From Mesoplasma lactucae ATCC 49193 (GTDB lineage: Bacteria > Bacillota_I > Bacilli_A > Mycoplasmatales > Mycoplasmataceae), in contig NZ_CP023668.1 in the NCBI RefSeq assembly GCF_002441935.1, forward strand, positions 1-64,000: a stretch of 64,000 bases of DNA, given 5' to 3'. Under the pieces are notes generated by a model. That model was not told the origin of the DNA. It made no database searches and saw only the letters and a program-made list of their open reading frames with translations. Below, piece after piece: positions 20,076 to 31,011 of this stretch. The translations under genes were made by a program, and so were the position numbers. How positions within the stretch are numbered: the stretch's first letter is position 1; every line of letters begins with the position of its first letter.

Positions 20076-20899
20076 TGAAACCATTTGTAAAATGAGCTGG
20101 AGGAAAATCCAAACTTGTTGATGAAATCAAAAGTAGAATTCCAAAGGATACTAAGAGATTAGTAGAACCTTTCGTTGGAGGTGGGGCTTTATTTCTAAGT
20201 TTAGAAATGCCAAATTCTCTAATTAATGACAATAATAAAGAACTAATTAACCTTTATAAAACAATTAGAAATAATCCTAAGAAATTAATGAACAACGTTG
20301 ATAAATTAGCAATTGAATATAACAAAAGTCCTGAAGAGTTTTATTACTATTTAAGAAATCTTGATAAAGCGGATGTTATTTACAAAAGCTTTAACCCAAC
20401 TTTTAGAGCCTCAAGAGTTTTATTTTTAAACAAAACTGATTTTAATGGATTATATCGAGTGAATGCGAATAATAAATTTAATGTACCTTGAGGAAGAAAA
20501 GAAAAAGCACCAGAAATTTATGACAAAAAAAATATTGATGAAATTTCTGATTTTTTAAAAACTACAACAATTGTAAGTAAAGACTATAGAAAACTTCAAA
20601 AAGACATTAAAGCAGGAGATTTTGTTTATATTGATCCACCGTATGACAAATTAAAAGAAGATACTTTTACAACTTATACTAAAGACGATTTCGATAGAGC
20701 AAATCAAGTTGAACTAAAAGAATTCTGCGACGAGTTAAATAAAAAAGGAATTAAATTCTTAGTTTCAAATCATAATACAGAATTTATAAGAGATTTATAT
20801 AGAGACTACAATATCTCAATTGTGATGATGGCTAGAAACATTAATTCCAATGGACAAAAAAGAAATGCTGTGGAGGAAGTATTAATAAGTAATTATTAA
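20075..20899 (+). CDS. DNA adenine methylase, Dam/DpnM type
   Basis: A 274-residue N6-adenine methyltransferase (alpha class). KWAGGKSKL (about residue 6) and EPFVGGGALF (about 31) form the S-adenosylmethionine site, and YIDPPYDKL (about 184) is the catalytic DPPY motif. It protects GATC against the upstream endonuclease. It overlaps that gene by one base and is followed after 7 nt by the KAP-type gene, which may belong to the same transcript. Confidence 0.93.
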
Positions 20900-20906
20900 T
20901 CAGAAT

Positions 20907-23451
20907 ATGAAGAATTTTTACGACAAATATGAAAATCTACTTACACCGGATAACTATGAATTATGAAGGCTAAAAGAAGATGTAAATAGAATTAACGCTA
21001 CTATAAAAGATGCTGATTTAATTTTAAGTAATGATGAGGGGAGTAAGTTTCCTAATTTTAAAAAGATTGAAAAACAAATTTACAAACTAGAAAAGTCAAT
21101 TAATTCTCTTAGTGATAAAAAAGAATCTCTGGTCAAGAAAATTAAAATCAAACGGAATATCAAACAAATTAACAAAATTAAATCAAAAATTGGTTTAGAA
21201 ACATCTACACCTACAAAAATAAAACCTGTAAAAAATGCTTTTTTAATTTTAGGAAATCCAGGTTGTGGAAAAACTTATTATATAGAAAATGATTTTTCAA
21301 CAAAAATTAATAAAAAAAATGCTTTTCTTTTCAACTGCTTTCAAATGCAAAATAATTTTAGAGATGAATTGTTTTCCCAATTTATGAACTATAGTTATCT
21401 TTTTAAGAAGGGAATATATAAAAGGTTACCTAATTTCTTTTACAAAATCTTCAATTTCTTTTCAATTTCTGTTCTTGCCAACTTTAGTAGCGATTCCAGG
21501 AGCGATAATTTCTGCCGCCGAAAACAATTGAGAATTAAAATGATATTTTTGATTGTTGATAGCTATTTCCTGCCTATTTATTCTAATCTCTATAGTTATA
21601 TGGATTGTTCATTGATATAACTTCAATTCGCACGATGTACTTGAAATTAAGAAAAGCATATTTTTAAGACATGATGAAATTTACATGATTTTTGACGATT
21701 TAGATAGAGTTGAAGATGCACAAAAAAGGAAAAATATCTTAACAGATATAAGTCTTATTGCCGACATGCTGGTTGCTTCCAATAAATTTAAGATTGTTAA
21801 TATAATTGTTTTAAATAATGGCGAACCTTATTTCAGTGTACAAAAAACACATCCGCCCACAAACTTTTCAACGACCGATAAAGTAAAAAATGAAGAGTTA
21901 ACTATTGGTAAATTTTTCGATTTTTTATACCCGTTTGGAAAAAATAAAAATGAAAATATAGAGGCAATGAAAAATTGGATAAAAAATCCGAATAATTATC
22001 AAGGTAAAAAATGAGCAAAATATAGATACGACATCATCAATGTCATTGAAACAGAATTCACAGCTGATTTTTTAAAACATATAGTTACACCATTAGACTT
22101 AAGAATTCTTCCTAACGTTTTCAATGAAATTAATATATTATTAGAGCTTTATAACGAACATATTTGAAAAATTATATTTGATTTTGATTTTTTTCTAACT
22201 ATAGCTACTTATTATTCTTTTTTTAAAAATATCGATTACATTAAATATGTGCAAATAAATGAAAAAAAATGAGTAGAATTAGATTTCTCTGATTTTCATA
22301 CCGAAGTTAAAGGATCTACAGGAAAATGAGAATCGTTATTCAACAATCTTTATTTAGGAGAAAAAAATAGAGAAATTATTTTTAGTTTGTTTGATTCCTT
22401 GACCGATGAATCATTTGGAAGCAAAATTGGTTGAACATTGTTTGATGTTGAAAATGTAATAAATAGATTGAATGATTATTTTAGCAACTACAACGAAATC
22501 TCAATTTCAGAAATTTTTGTTTTTTTGGATAGAGAATTTGGTGGACTAATGAATAGACAATCATTTTATACATATATTCCAGGTATTATTTCAGCACTTG
22601 ATAAAAAAATTAAAATTAACTATGAACCTAATATTGAAAATGTAATAGTTGAATATGGTAGCAAAGATTTTTATGGATTATACTATTTATTTTACCAATC
22701 TATCGGTTTGCCATCACAAAATTGGAGCAACACTAGATTTAGTATTTCCAACATTTTAAATGACTACTCAACGTTAGAAAAATTTAAAAATTTAAAATGA
22801 AAATATAAAAAAATTATTTTTAACATATTTATTACTAACTTTGACAAATTGATTCATTGTCGTTTCACAAATTCCTTTGTTGATTCCGACGGTCAAGAAT
22901 GAGTGCAATTTTTTGAAGACCTTAGAGAATCTAATTATCAACTTTCTCTAATGGAAAATCCATTTTTTATTCCTGACAAACATATCAAATTTTATGTTAA
23001 ATATCCAAATATTTTCATTGATGAATTTGATATAAAAAACCCATCAAGCCTAAGATTTGCTATATATAACGCGAAAGACGGGGAACACTCCCTTTTTAAT
23101 TTTAATTTTTCTCTTCTTACAGAAAGCCTTGATAGTCAAGATTTTTCTGCATTAAGTGTAAACGAAAAGGCTAGAGATATAATAGAAATCTTTAACTTAC
23201 CTTTGTTCACAGAGGAAAGCTATTCTTGATTTGCTAAAAATATTTACTACTTTGAAATATTTGTTTCTTTCTTAGTTACATTAGTGGGAACGAAAAATCA
23301 AGAAATTATAATCGAGATTAATAAAATTATTAACTTAAAATGTTTGAAAGATTCAGCAAATGAATATTATTCAATAGATGATGATAGAACGTCAAATGCA
23401 CCAACATATTTTAATAATATGATTGATAAATTAATTTCAGTTTTAAAATAA
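20907..23451 (+). pseudogene. KAP-type membrane P-loop NTPase, frameshifted
   Basis: The first frame runs from ATG 20907 through a coiled region and Walker A GNPGCGKTYY (about residue 115). Near 21430-21470 it loses sense and ends at TAA 21620. The +1 frame from about 21440 continues with two membrane helices (FLFLPTLVAIPGAI; WYFWLLIAISCLFILI) and Walker B IYMIFDDLDRVED, then about 590 residues to TAA 23451. Walker A, two helices, then Walker B is the KAP NTPase layout, so the two parts belong to one gene of about 850 residues. A one-base indel in a T-rich run, an assembly error or programmed shifting could explain it. KAP NTPases are linked to membrane-tethered phage exclusion; here it trails a restriction-modification pair. 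Confidence 0.7.
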
Positions 23452-23460
23452 TAATTAAAA

Positions 23461-23491
23461 AAAATCATTCCTATAGCGGGAATGATTTTTT
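23461..23491. terminator. bidirectional terminator between convergent genes
   Basis: AAAATCATTCC/GGGAATGATTTTT stem, T-rich on both strands, placed between the KAP-type gene and the convergent gene ending at 23527. Confidence 0.8.
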
Positions 23492-23526
23492 ATATATTAA
23501 TTTTTATTAATTAAGAGATTGTCTGA

Positions 23527-24735
23527 TTAACGTTTTAAGTATTTTTTAATTTGTTTGATATCTTTTTTATCTCTAGCAACCATAATTACTAATCCGTTGT
23601 CTAAAACGTAGTATTTATCAGCAAAGGTTGTTTCTGATTTAACAGCAGTAGGTAAGTTTTTGATTACTTCTTTTTGTTCTGAGCTAGTTAAGTTAGTAAT
23701 AGGTCTGATTTTTAAAACAGGACGATCGCTTGATGAAACTTGTTGTTTTGTTCTTTGGTTAATAATTGTATCGTTTGTAATGATGTTTGTTGTAGTGGTT
23801 GTATTAACTGGTTTTTCTTTAGTTTCAACTTTTTTAACTGGTTTTTTACTTGATTTAGCTTTGGTTGGTGTTGTTTTTTTATCAGCTTTCTTTTCAAGAT
23901 CAGCTGTTCTTTTATCAACAGCTTTTGTTTCAGCTTTAATCTTAGCATCTTGTTTAGCCATATCTTTTTTAGCTTCTTTTTGCTCAGTTTTAATTACTTT
24001 TTCTTCATGGAAGTTGGTTTTTTTAGCATCAGTTGGGTTAAACATGATTTCATTGTCATCATCGTTAATTGTTGTAACTTTTGTTGCTGGTTTATCAACT
24101 TTTTTCACAGGAGCTTTTTTAACTGTAGTTGGTTTTTTAGTAGTTGTACGTTTTTTTGGTTCAACGTTACTTGTTTTTCCTAAATCAATCATTGGTTTTG
24201 ATTTATAACCTGTTAATCATTTAATGATTTTTTGATTATCAACCATATCAACATCATTGATTTCAGCTTTTTTACTTAATCCAAGTCCATCAAAACGACG
24301 AACTACTTCTTCAGCATTGATTTTAACTGTGTGTAAGTTTAAATCTTTTTTAACTTGACTAGTAGTTTCATCAATGTTCTTTTTATCAACTACAAAGTAG
24401 ATATTTTTATATCCTTTTTCTTTTAAGAATTTTTCTGAAATTGCTTCAGATTCCATTCTTCCTGCAACTTTAGCACCACTTCAGAATTTACGATGAGAAG
24501 TAAAGATTACTCAATCTCCATCGTTCATAGTGTTTCAAAGGTTTTTACCTCTGTTTTCAAAACCATCAGCAATCCCTCATAAGTTTACAATTCCATCAGG
24601 TGATGCTTTTTGTAATTTATTATAAGTTTCATGATCTAGTAATGGTTTTAAGTCTTCAATTTGGATTGGAGTGTTAACACAACGTTTGTATTTTGCCATG
24701 TTATCTCCAACTGGTTGGAAGTATACTCTGTTCAT
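23527..24735 (-). CDS. unknown protein with EVE/PUA-like N-terminus and Lys-rich linker
   Basis: A 402-residue protein. The N-terminal 95 residues include NLWGIADG and GDWVIFTSHRKFWSGAKVAG, which resemble the G-D-x-V-x-F core of EVE/PUA-like domains that bind modified bases; this is a tentative reading. Residues about 180-330 are a low-complexity linker of Lys, Thr, Ala and Val. The last 70 residues form a compact domain ending DIKQIKKYLKR. One in-frame TGA joins the halves. AGAGAGGTG lies 8 nt before the ATG. It is next to the defence-like island, consistent with modification sensing, but no function is established. Confidence 0.6.
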
Positions 24736-24837
24736 TATTATTCACCTCTCTATAATTCTAATGGAATATTGAATTAAAAACGTGTTATAAGCGCATTATT
24801 TCAAAACACTTTGCAACTTTTTTCTAGCTATAAAGAT

Positions 24838-24902
24838 AAATTAAGTCATTTTTTTTAATCTAGCTATAGAAAAATGACTTAATTTGTTTAAATTTGTATA
24901 AT
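24838..24902 (+). promoter_or_regulatory. promoter with overlapping inverted repeat between divergent genes
   Basis: AAATTAAGTCATTTTT (24838-24853) and AAAAATGACTTAATTT (24870-24885) are perfect 16-bp inverted arms 16 nt apart. A TATAAT at 24897-24902 faces the plus-strand gene, and the second arm covers its -35 region. TCTAGCTATA also occurs twice, once before and once inside the dyad. The position between divergent genes suggests an operator rather than a terminator. Confidence 0.55.
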
Positions 24903-24968
24903 AACAAATGATTTATTTAATAAAAGTTAACAAGAGAAATAACTTTATAAAAGGGAGAAATGATTAGA

Positions 24969-26072
24969 ATGTTATATTTACAAACTAATAATGTTTTAGT
25001 AGAAATTAAGACAATAACTTATCTTGATAAGAAAGAAAACATAACAAAACAAGGTTATTTAGTTGGAGATAAACTCTTTTCTCACTTACCAAAAAAAGTT
25101 TTAAATAATAGTTTCTTATTAACTAATTGAAATAGAGCTTTAAAATACAACGTTAATGAAGAAATGATTTCTGATGGAATTGAAATCAAAAACTCAACTT
25201 CTAGTTGAAATCAAATTGAATTTGATTTGTACCTTGATTATGAAAACGAAAGGTTAAAAACTTTATCAAAAGACGTCTTTGCTAATAAGATTATTTCTCA
25301 AACTACTTTTCAAACTACTTTTTTACATAAAATCATTGAAAGTTATAACAAATTTAAAACTGATAATGATTTTATGATTGACTATGAGTTATTTTCACAA
25401 GTTATTTGTCAAACTGTTAAACAAACACCCTTAAACATTGATGGTGATTTAGTTAATAAAAACTTTGATTTGAATTATAAGAAGGTTAAATGAAACAAAA
25501 TTATTAAATTAGGTAATGAAACTAAACTTGAAAGAACTAAGAATAACCAACTTGTTTATTTAGTTAATAAAGATAAGATTAATTCACCAATCAAAGACAT
25601 CTTTAAATATATTAACTTTGCAACTGATGAATGTTTCTGCTGTGGGTATGTAAAAATTCAAAATGATGAAAAACTTTATTTAAACCTAGAGTTTGAATCA
25701 GATATATTAATTAGTGATTTAAAAGAACAAGTCTTTAAAGAACTAAAACCTTTATTTAATGATTCAAAAGAAAAGTATCTTCATTATTACAACATCACAT
25801 CAAATCTTGACTTTTTAATTGAAGATTTAAACCAGTTTAAAAATGAAGGTTATTTTGAAACAAAGAACCTACTTGAGCAACAATTTGAAGAAATTAAGCA
25901 AAATTATTATCAACAGTTTTATTCAGAAAACCTTTTAAAACAAATGCTTTTCTATAAAGTTAACACTTTAAGCGAATTAGTTGATTATCGTGAAAATTTA
26001 ACCAGATATGGGGTTGTTTCACTTGATGATAAGAAAGAAATCGATTTAAGACAAAAAGCTTTGAATAGTTAG
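24969..26072 (+). CDS. conserved-looking hypothetical protein
   Basis: A 367-residue soluble protein that I do not recognise. It is rich in Asn, Lys and Leu, has no signal peptide or membrane helix, contains a CFCCGYVKI stretch near residue 220, and its last 120 residues are predicted helical (LLEQQFEEIKQNYYQQFY). ATG 24969 was preferred to ATG 24960 because AAGGGAG sits about 10 nt before it and only 2-3 nt before the other. The gene has its own promoter and terminator and three Trp encoded as TGA. Confidence 0.65.
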
Positions 26073-26112
26073 AAAATGAGAAGGTTATTTAACGATAAAA
26101 ACCTTTATTTCT

Positions 26113-26138
26113 AGCCATTTCCTGGCTTTTTTATTTTT
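26113..26138 (+). terminator. terminator before the ribosomal protein block
   Basis: AGCCA/TGGCT stem followed by a long T tract. Confidence 0.65.
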
Positions 26139-26185
26139 TATAAAAATTAATAAAAAAATACCTTTTCTTTTTTGCTTTTTATGGT

Positions 26186-26266
26186 TATAATCTAACTTGC
26201 ATGTGTATTTTGTGTGCGTAAAAGACAACACACCAGAGAGAGTTGTCGTTAAATAGGAGGATTAAG
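26186..26266 (+). promoter_or_regulatory. promoter and hairpin leader of the S10 operon
   Basis: TATAAT at 26186-26191 about 75 nt before rpsJ. The leader contains a hairpin GACAAC/GUUGUC (26223-26248) just before the AGGAGG ribosome site. S10 leaders in other bacteria are targets of autoregulation by L4; whether this smaller hairpin does so is inference. Confidence 0.6.
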
Positions 26267-26575
26267 ATGGCTGAACAAAAAATCAGAATCAAACTTAAAG
26301 GGTATGATCACGCAACAGTTGATCAATCAGCAACAAAAATTATTGAAGCTGCTCAAAAAACTGGAGCTCAAGTAAAAGGACCAATCCCTTTACCAACTGA
26401 AAAACAAATCATTACTGTTTTAAGAGCTGTTCATAAGTATAAAGACTCACGTGAACAATTCGAAAAAAGAACACACAAAAGAATTTTAGAAATTTCTAAC
26501 CCATCACCAACTACAATGGATACTCTATCAAGAGTTCAATTACCTAGTGGTGTTGACATCGAAATCAAACTTTAA
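26267..26575 (+). CDS. rpsJ: ribosomal protein uS10
   Basis: 102 residues, full family length. The start [20 protein letters not shown] and the central [10 protein letters not shown] loop are characteristic of uS10, a 30S head protein that also acts as NusE in transcription. The ATG follows AGGAGG by 6 nt; an upstream in-frame ATG at 26243 lies in the leader hairpin and is unlikely to be used. It is the first gene of the S10 block, 62 nt before rplC. Confidence 0.98.
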   Translation: MAEQKIRIKLKGYDHATVDQSATKIIEAAQKTGAQVKGPIPLPTEKQIITVLRAVHKYKDSREQFEKRTHKRILEISNPSPTTMDTLSRVQLPSGVDIEIKL

Positions 26576-26637
26576 TATTTAACTAAAGAAATAAATTAAC
26601 AAAATATACATGATTATCAATCAGGAGGATAAGAAAC

Positions 26638-27339
26638 ATGAAAGGAATCTTAGGACGTAAGGTTGGTATGACTCAAATCTTTACAGAAACTGGTGCATTA
26701 GTACCTGTAACTGTAGTTGAAGTACAACCTAACAAAGTTTTACAAGTTAAAACTGCTGACAAAGATGGATACCAAGCATTACAATTAGGTGTTCAAGACA
26801 AAAGAGCTAACTTAGTAAACAAACCTGGAACTGGTCACTTTAAAAAAGCTGGTTCTAATCCTAAGCGCTACGTAAAAGAAATCAGAGGAATGGAAGGATT
26901 TGAACAAGGAGCAGATATTACTGCTTCAGATCTTTTCAACGCTGGTCAATTCGTCGACGTGACAGGAATCTCAAAAGGAAAAGGTTTTGCAGGGTCAATT
27001 AAAAGACATAATTACCACACAGGACCTATGGCTCATGGATCAGGATACCACAGAGGTGTTGGATCAATGGGAGCAATTATTAACAGAATCTTCAAATCTA
27101 AAAAAATGCCCGGACACATGGGACATGAAAAAGTAACAATTCAAAACTTAGAATTAGTAACAATTGATGCAAACAACAATTTAATGTTCATCAAAGGTTC
27201 AATTCCAGGACCAAAAAATGCATTTGTTCAAATTCGTGAAAATGTAAAAGGTAAAAACCCAACAGAAGCAGCAACAATTTTAACAAGAAACGCTAAACCA
27301 ACAACAGAAGCAGCACCAGTTGCTGAAGAACAAGCATAA
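26638..27339 (+). CDS. rplC: ribosomal protein uL3
   Basis: 233 residues, starting [15 protein letters not shown]. It has the family loop with [13 protein letters not shown] and [13 protein letters not shown], which reaches toward the peptidyl transferase centre of the 50S subunit. The C-terminus is an Ala/Glu/Pro-rich extension of about 20 residues beyond the usual end. AGGAGG lies 9 nt upstream. Gap to rplD is 15 nt. Confidence 0.98.
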   Translation: MKGILGRKVGMTQIFTETGALVPVTVVEVQPNKVLQVKTADKDGYQALQLGVQDKRANLVNKPGTGHFKKAGSNPKRYVKEIRGMEGFEQGADITASDLFNAGQFVDVTGISKGKGFAGSIKRHNYHTGPMAHGSGYHRGVGSMGAIINRIFKSKKMPGHMGHEKVTIQNLELVTIDANNNLMFIKGSIPGPKNAFVQIRENVKGKNPTEAATILTRNAKPTTEAAPVAEEQA

Positions 27340-27354
27340 GGAGAGATAGTATAA

Positions 27355-27981
27355 ATGAAATCACAAGTATTAGATATCAAAGGTACTAAAGTTAAAGACA
27401 TTGAATTAAATGATTCAGTTTGAGCAATCGAACCACATGATCAAGCAATGTTTGACGCTGTTATCGCTCAACAAGCTTCAATGAGACAAGCAACTTCTAA
27501 AGTTAAAACTCGTGCTGAAGTTCGTGGTGGGGGAAGAAAACCTTGAAGACAAAAAGGAACTGGACGTGCGCGTCAAGGTTCAATTAGATCACCTCAATGA
27601 AGAGGTGGGGGAGTAGCTTTCGGACCAACAGGTGAAAGAAACTACAAACTATCTGTTAATAAAAAAGTTAGAGCTTTAGCAATGAAATCAGCTCTTTCAC
27701 AAAAAGCAAAAGAAGACAACTTAGTAATCGTTGACAAATTTGTGTTTAGTAAACCTTCAACCAAAGATATGGTTGCAGTATTAACTAGCCTAAACATTGA
27801 TGGTCAAAAAACTTTAATTATCACAAAAGAACACGATAACTTAGTAGTTAAATCAGGATCAAACCTTGAAACAGTTAACATTCTTAACCGTAGTCAATTA
27901 AACATCTTTGATTTAATGAACGCTACTAAATTATTAGTAACTGAAGATGCTATTCAAGCAATTGAGGAGGTATATGCATAA
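27355..27981 (+). CDS. rplD: ribosomal protein uL4
   Basis: 208 residues. The basic loop around [22 protein letters not shown] lines the peptide exit tunnel and is typical of uL4; three Trp in this stretch are TGA, and the conserved positions confirm the code. In other bacteria L4 represses its own operon. The stop overlaps the rplW ATG by one base. Confidence 0.97.
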
Positions 27982-28265
27982 TGCACGTAACTGAAGTAAT
28001 TAAAAAACCAGTCTTAACTGAAAAAACATACTTAGGACACGCTGATGGAACATATACTTTCATCGTTGATAGACGTGCCAATAAGACACAAATCAAAAAA
28101 ACTTTCGAAGAAATTTTCGAAGTTAAAGTTAAATCTGTCAGAACTTTAAACTATGATGGAAAAGCAAAACGTTTAGGACGTTTTGAAGGAAAAACAAATA
28201 ACTATAAAAAAGCCGTTATTACATTAAAAGACGGTGAACAATTAGATATTTTAAACGACTTATAG
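27981..28265 (+). CDS. rplW: ribosomal protein uL23
   Basis: 94 residues, starting [15 protein letters not shown], a 50S protein at the tunnel exit that contacts SRP and trigger factor. The uL23 pattern VLTEKTY near the start and [18 protein letters not shown] in the middle is clear. It is translationally coupled to rplD by a one-base overlap and followed by a 76-nt gap before rplB. Confidence 0.97.
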   Translation: MHVTEVIKKPVLTEKTYLGHADGTYTFIVDRRANKTQIKKTFEEIFEVKVKSVRTLNYDGKAKRLGRFEGKTNNYKKAVITLKDGEQLDILNDL

Positions 28266-28341
28266 AAAGACCTAACCCTTAGGTAAATTATTGTAAGCGT
28301 ACTCACAAATAAAACATATGAGTTTTAGAAAGGGAAAACCA

Positions 28342-29181
28342 ATGGCAATTAAAAAATATAAACCTACGACTAATGGTCGTAGAAACATGACAACCATTGA
28401 TTATTCACAAGTATTAACAACTGATACTCCAGAAAAATCATTGACAACGTCATTAAATAAAAAAGCCGGACGTAACAATCAAGGACGTATTACTACTCGC
28501 CACCAAGGTGGGGGGCACAAACGTAAATACCGTATCATTGATTTCAAACGTAATAAGTTTGACGTGCCAGGTAAAGTTGCGACTGTGGAATATGATCCAA
28601 ACCGTAACGCATTCATTTCATTAATCAACTACGCTGATGGAGAAAAAAGATACATTATCGCTCCAAAAGGAATCAAAGTTGGAATGGAAGTAATCTCAGC
28701 TGAAAACGCTGATATTAAAATCGGGAACACAATCCCATTAAAAAACATCCCAGAAGGTACATTAGTTCACAACGTGGAAATGAGACCAGGTAAGGGAGGA
28801 CAAATGGCTCGTAGTGCGGGTGCATCTGTTCAAATCGTTGGTAAAGACGAATCAGGAAAATACGTAACTTTACGTTTAGCTTCAGGAGAAGTTAGAAAAA
28901 TTCTAGCTGACTGTTTAGCTACAATCGGTGAAGTTGGAAATGACGACTACAATTTAGTAAACTGAGGAAAAGCTGGACGTAACCGCTGAAAAGGTGTTCG
29001 TCCAACAGTTCGTGGGTCAGTTATGAACCCTAACGATCACCCTCACGGAGGGGGAGAAGGTCGTGCGCCAATTGGACGTAGTGGACCAGTTACCCCATGA
29101 GGAAAACCTGCTTTAGGAGTGCAAACTCGTAATAAGAAAAAAGCCTCACAAAAATTAATTGTAAGACGTCGTACTAAGTAA
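28342..29181 (+). CDS. rplB: ribosomal protein uL2
   Basis: 279 residues. [17 protein letters not shown] is the canonical start, so ATG 28342 was chosen over an in-frame ATG at 28318; AAAGGGA lies 7 nt before it. [16 protein letters not shown], the conserved GGQMARSAG and the C-terminal [13 protein letters not shown] loop, which supplies the essential His of the peptidyl transferase region, are all present. Four Trp are TGA. Confidence 0.98.
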
Positions 29182-29202
29182 GAAAGGAAATAGGAAGATT
29201 AT

Positions 29203-29469
29203 ATGTCAAGATCATTAAAAAAAGGTCCTTTTGTGGATGAATACTTAATTAAAAAAGTTGAAGCCATGGGAGATAAAAAAGAAGTTATTAAAACTTGATC
29301 ACGTAGATCAACTATTTTCCCTGAATTCATCGGACACACATTTGGTGTATATAACGGAAAAGAATTTATCCCAGTTTACGTAACTGAAGATATGGTTGGA
29401 CACAAATTGGGAGAATTCTCACCAACTCGTAAATTCGGTGGTCACGGAGACGACAAGGCTAAAAAATAG
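29203..29469 (+). CDS. rpsS: ribosomal protein uS19
   Basis: 88 residues starting [15 protein letters not shown], a 30S head protein near the A site. [25 protein letters not shown] and the [13 protein letters not shown] tail are textbook uS19. Spacing to neighbours is about 20 nt on both sides. Confidence 0.98.
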
Positions 29470-29489
29470 GTAGAGGAGAGTCATAAATT

Positions 29490-29825
29490 ATGGAAGCAAA
29501 AGCACAATTAAATATGATCCGTATCTCTGCAAGAAAAGTAAGACTTGTCGTAGATGCGATCAGAAATAAACCAGTAGATGTAGCAATCGCTAATCTACAA
29601 AACATGGATAAACGTTCAGCAGAACCAGTATTAAAATTATTAAACTCAGCAATCGCTAACGCAGTTAATAACAATGGTATGGACGCTGACAAATTATACG
29701 TAAAAGAAGCTTACGTGAACGAAGGGCCAACATTAAAACGTTTCCGCCCACGTGCTCACGGTAGAGCTTATGAAATTTTAAAAAGAACATCACACATCAC
29801 TATTGTAGTTAGTGATGAAAGATAG
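29490..29825 (+). CDS. rplV: ribosomal protein uL22
   Basis: 111 residues. The start [22 protein letters not shown] and the end beta-hairpin region [25 protein letters not shown] identify uL22, which lines the exit tunnel and is a macrolide-resistance site. It is followed by rpsC after 14 nt. Confidence 0.98.
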   Translation: MEAKAQLNMIRISARKVRLVVDAIRNKPVDVAIANLQNMDKRSAEPVLKLLNSAIANAVNNNGMDADKLYVKEAYVNEGPTLKRFRPRAHGRAYEILKRTSHITIVVSDER

Positions 29826-29839
29826 GAAGGAGCAGGAAA

Positions 29840-30589
29840 ATGGGACAAAAAGTATCACCAAATGCATTACGTCTTGGAATCGTTAGAGATTGAGAAGACC
29901 GTTGATATGCAGAAAGAGAAGAATACGTTAAATGACTAGATCAAGATATCAAAATTCGTAAAGCAGTTTTAAAACAATTAGATAACGCTGCTGTATCAAA
30001 AATTGATATTGAAAGAACTAAAAAAGAAATCACTTTAATCATCAAAACTGCTCGTCCAGCAATCGTTTTAGGTGCTGAAGGAAAAAATATTGAAAATATT
30101 GCTTTAACAGTTAAAAAAATCGCTAAAGATAAAAACTTAAAAGTTAATGTAAAAGTAGTTGAAGTTAAAAACCCTGATGCAGATGCAACACTAGTTGCTC
30201 GCTGAATCGGAGAACAAATTACAAACCGTGCTTCATTCAGAACTGTGCAAAAACTTGCTATTCGCCGCGCTTTAAAAGGCGGAGTAAAAGGAGTTAAAAC
30301 ATCAGTTTCTGGACGTTTAGGTGGAGTTGAAATGGCTCGTACAGAAGGTTATTTAGAAGGTGCAGTACCTCTATCAACCCTAAGAGCTAACATCGATTAC
30401 GCTTTATACGAAGCAAAAACAACATATGGACAAATCGGAGTTAAGGTTTGAATTAACCATGGTGAAATCATTGGTAAAATGCCAAAAGATGAAACTAAAC
30501 CAGCTGCTGAACAAGATATTAAGAGAAGACAAAACAACGCTCGTCGTAACAACAGAACTCTTAATGTTGACAGAGGAGGTCGAAAATAA
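29840..30589 (+). CDS. rpsC: ribosomal protein uS3
   Basis: 249 residues. [14 protein letters not shown], the KH-type RNA-binding region with [10 protein letters not shown], and [21 protein letters not shown] are typical of uS3, part of the mRNA entry channel. The C-terminus has an extra Arg/Asn-rich tail ([14 protein letters not shown]). Several conserved Trp are TGA. Gap to rplP is 2 nt. Confidence 0.98.
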
Positions 30590-30591
30590 TT

Positions 30592-31011
30592 ATGTTAATG
30601 CCAAAAAGAACAAAATATCGTAAACCTCACCGTGTAAGTTATGAAGGTAAAGCCAAAGGGGCTAAACAAGTTGACTTTGGAGAATATGGACTAATGGCAA
30701 TGGAAGGTGCTTGAATCACTGCAAGACAAATTGAAGCTGCCCGTGTTGCTATGACACGTTATATGAAACGTGATGGGAAAGTTTGAATGAGAATCTTCCC
30801 ACAAATGTCAATGACAAAAAAACCTGCTGAAGTTCGTATGGGATCTGGAAAAGGGAACCCTGAAGAATGAGTAGCAGTAGTTAAAAAAGGAACAGTAATG
30901 TTCGAAATCGGAGGAGTTTCAGAAGAAACTGCTCGTGAAGCATTAAGATTAGCAATGCATAAATTGCCAATCAAATGTAAATTTGTTAAGAGAGGTGACG
31001 TTAATGCCTAA
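30592..31011 (+). CDS. rplP: ribosomal protein uL16
   Basis: 139 residues starting [39 protein letters not shown] and the [21 protein letters not shown] segment identify uL16, which helps position tRNA at the A site. The end overlaps rpmC by 8 nt, indicating coupled translation. Confidence 0.98.

Noticed and set aside
21345-21620. Independent small gene ending at TAA 21620
   Set aside because: It is the continuation of the KAP-type frame past the frameshift. The sequence loses its hydrophobic pattern where the +1 frame shows clear membrane helices leading into Walker B.
23660-24208. Long plus-strand open frame opposite the EVE-like gene
   Set aside because: It is an antisense shadow of the Lys/Thr-rich repeat-like linker; it has no ribosome site and an unnatural Val/Phe/Ser composition.
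28318-28341. Earlier in-frame start for uL2
   Set aside because: The family start is MAIKKYKP, and the ribosome site is placed for ATG 28342.
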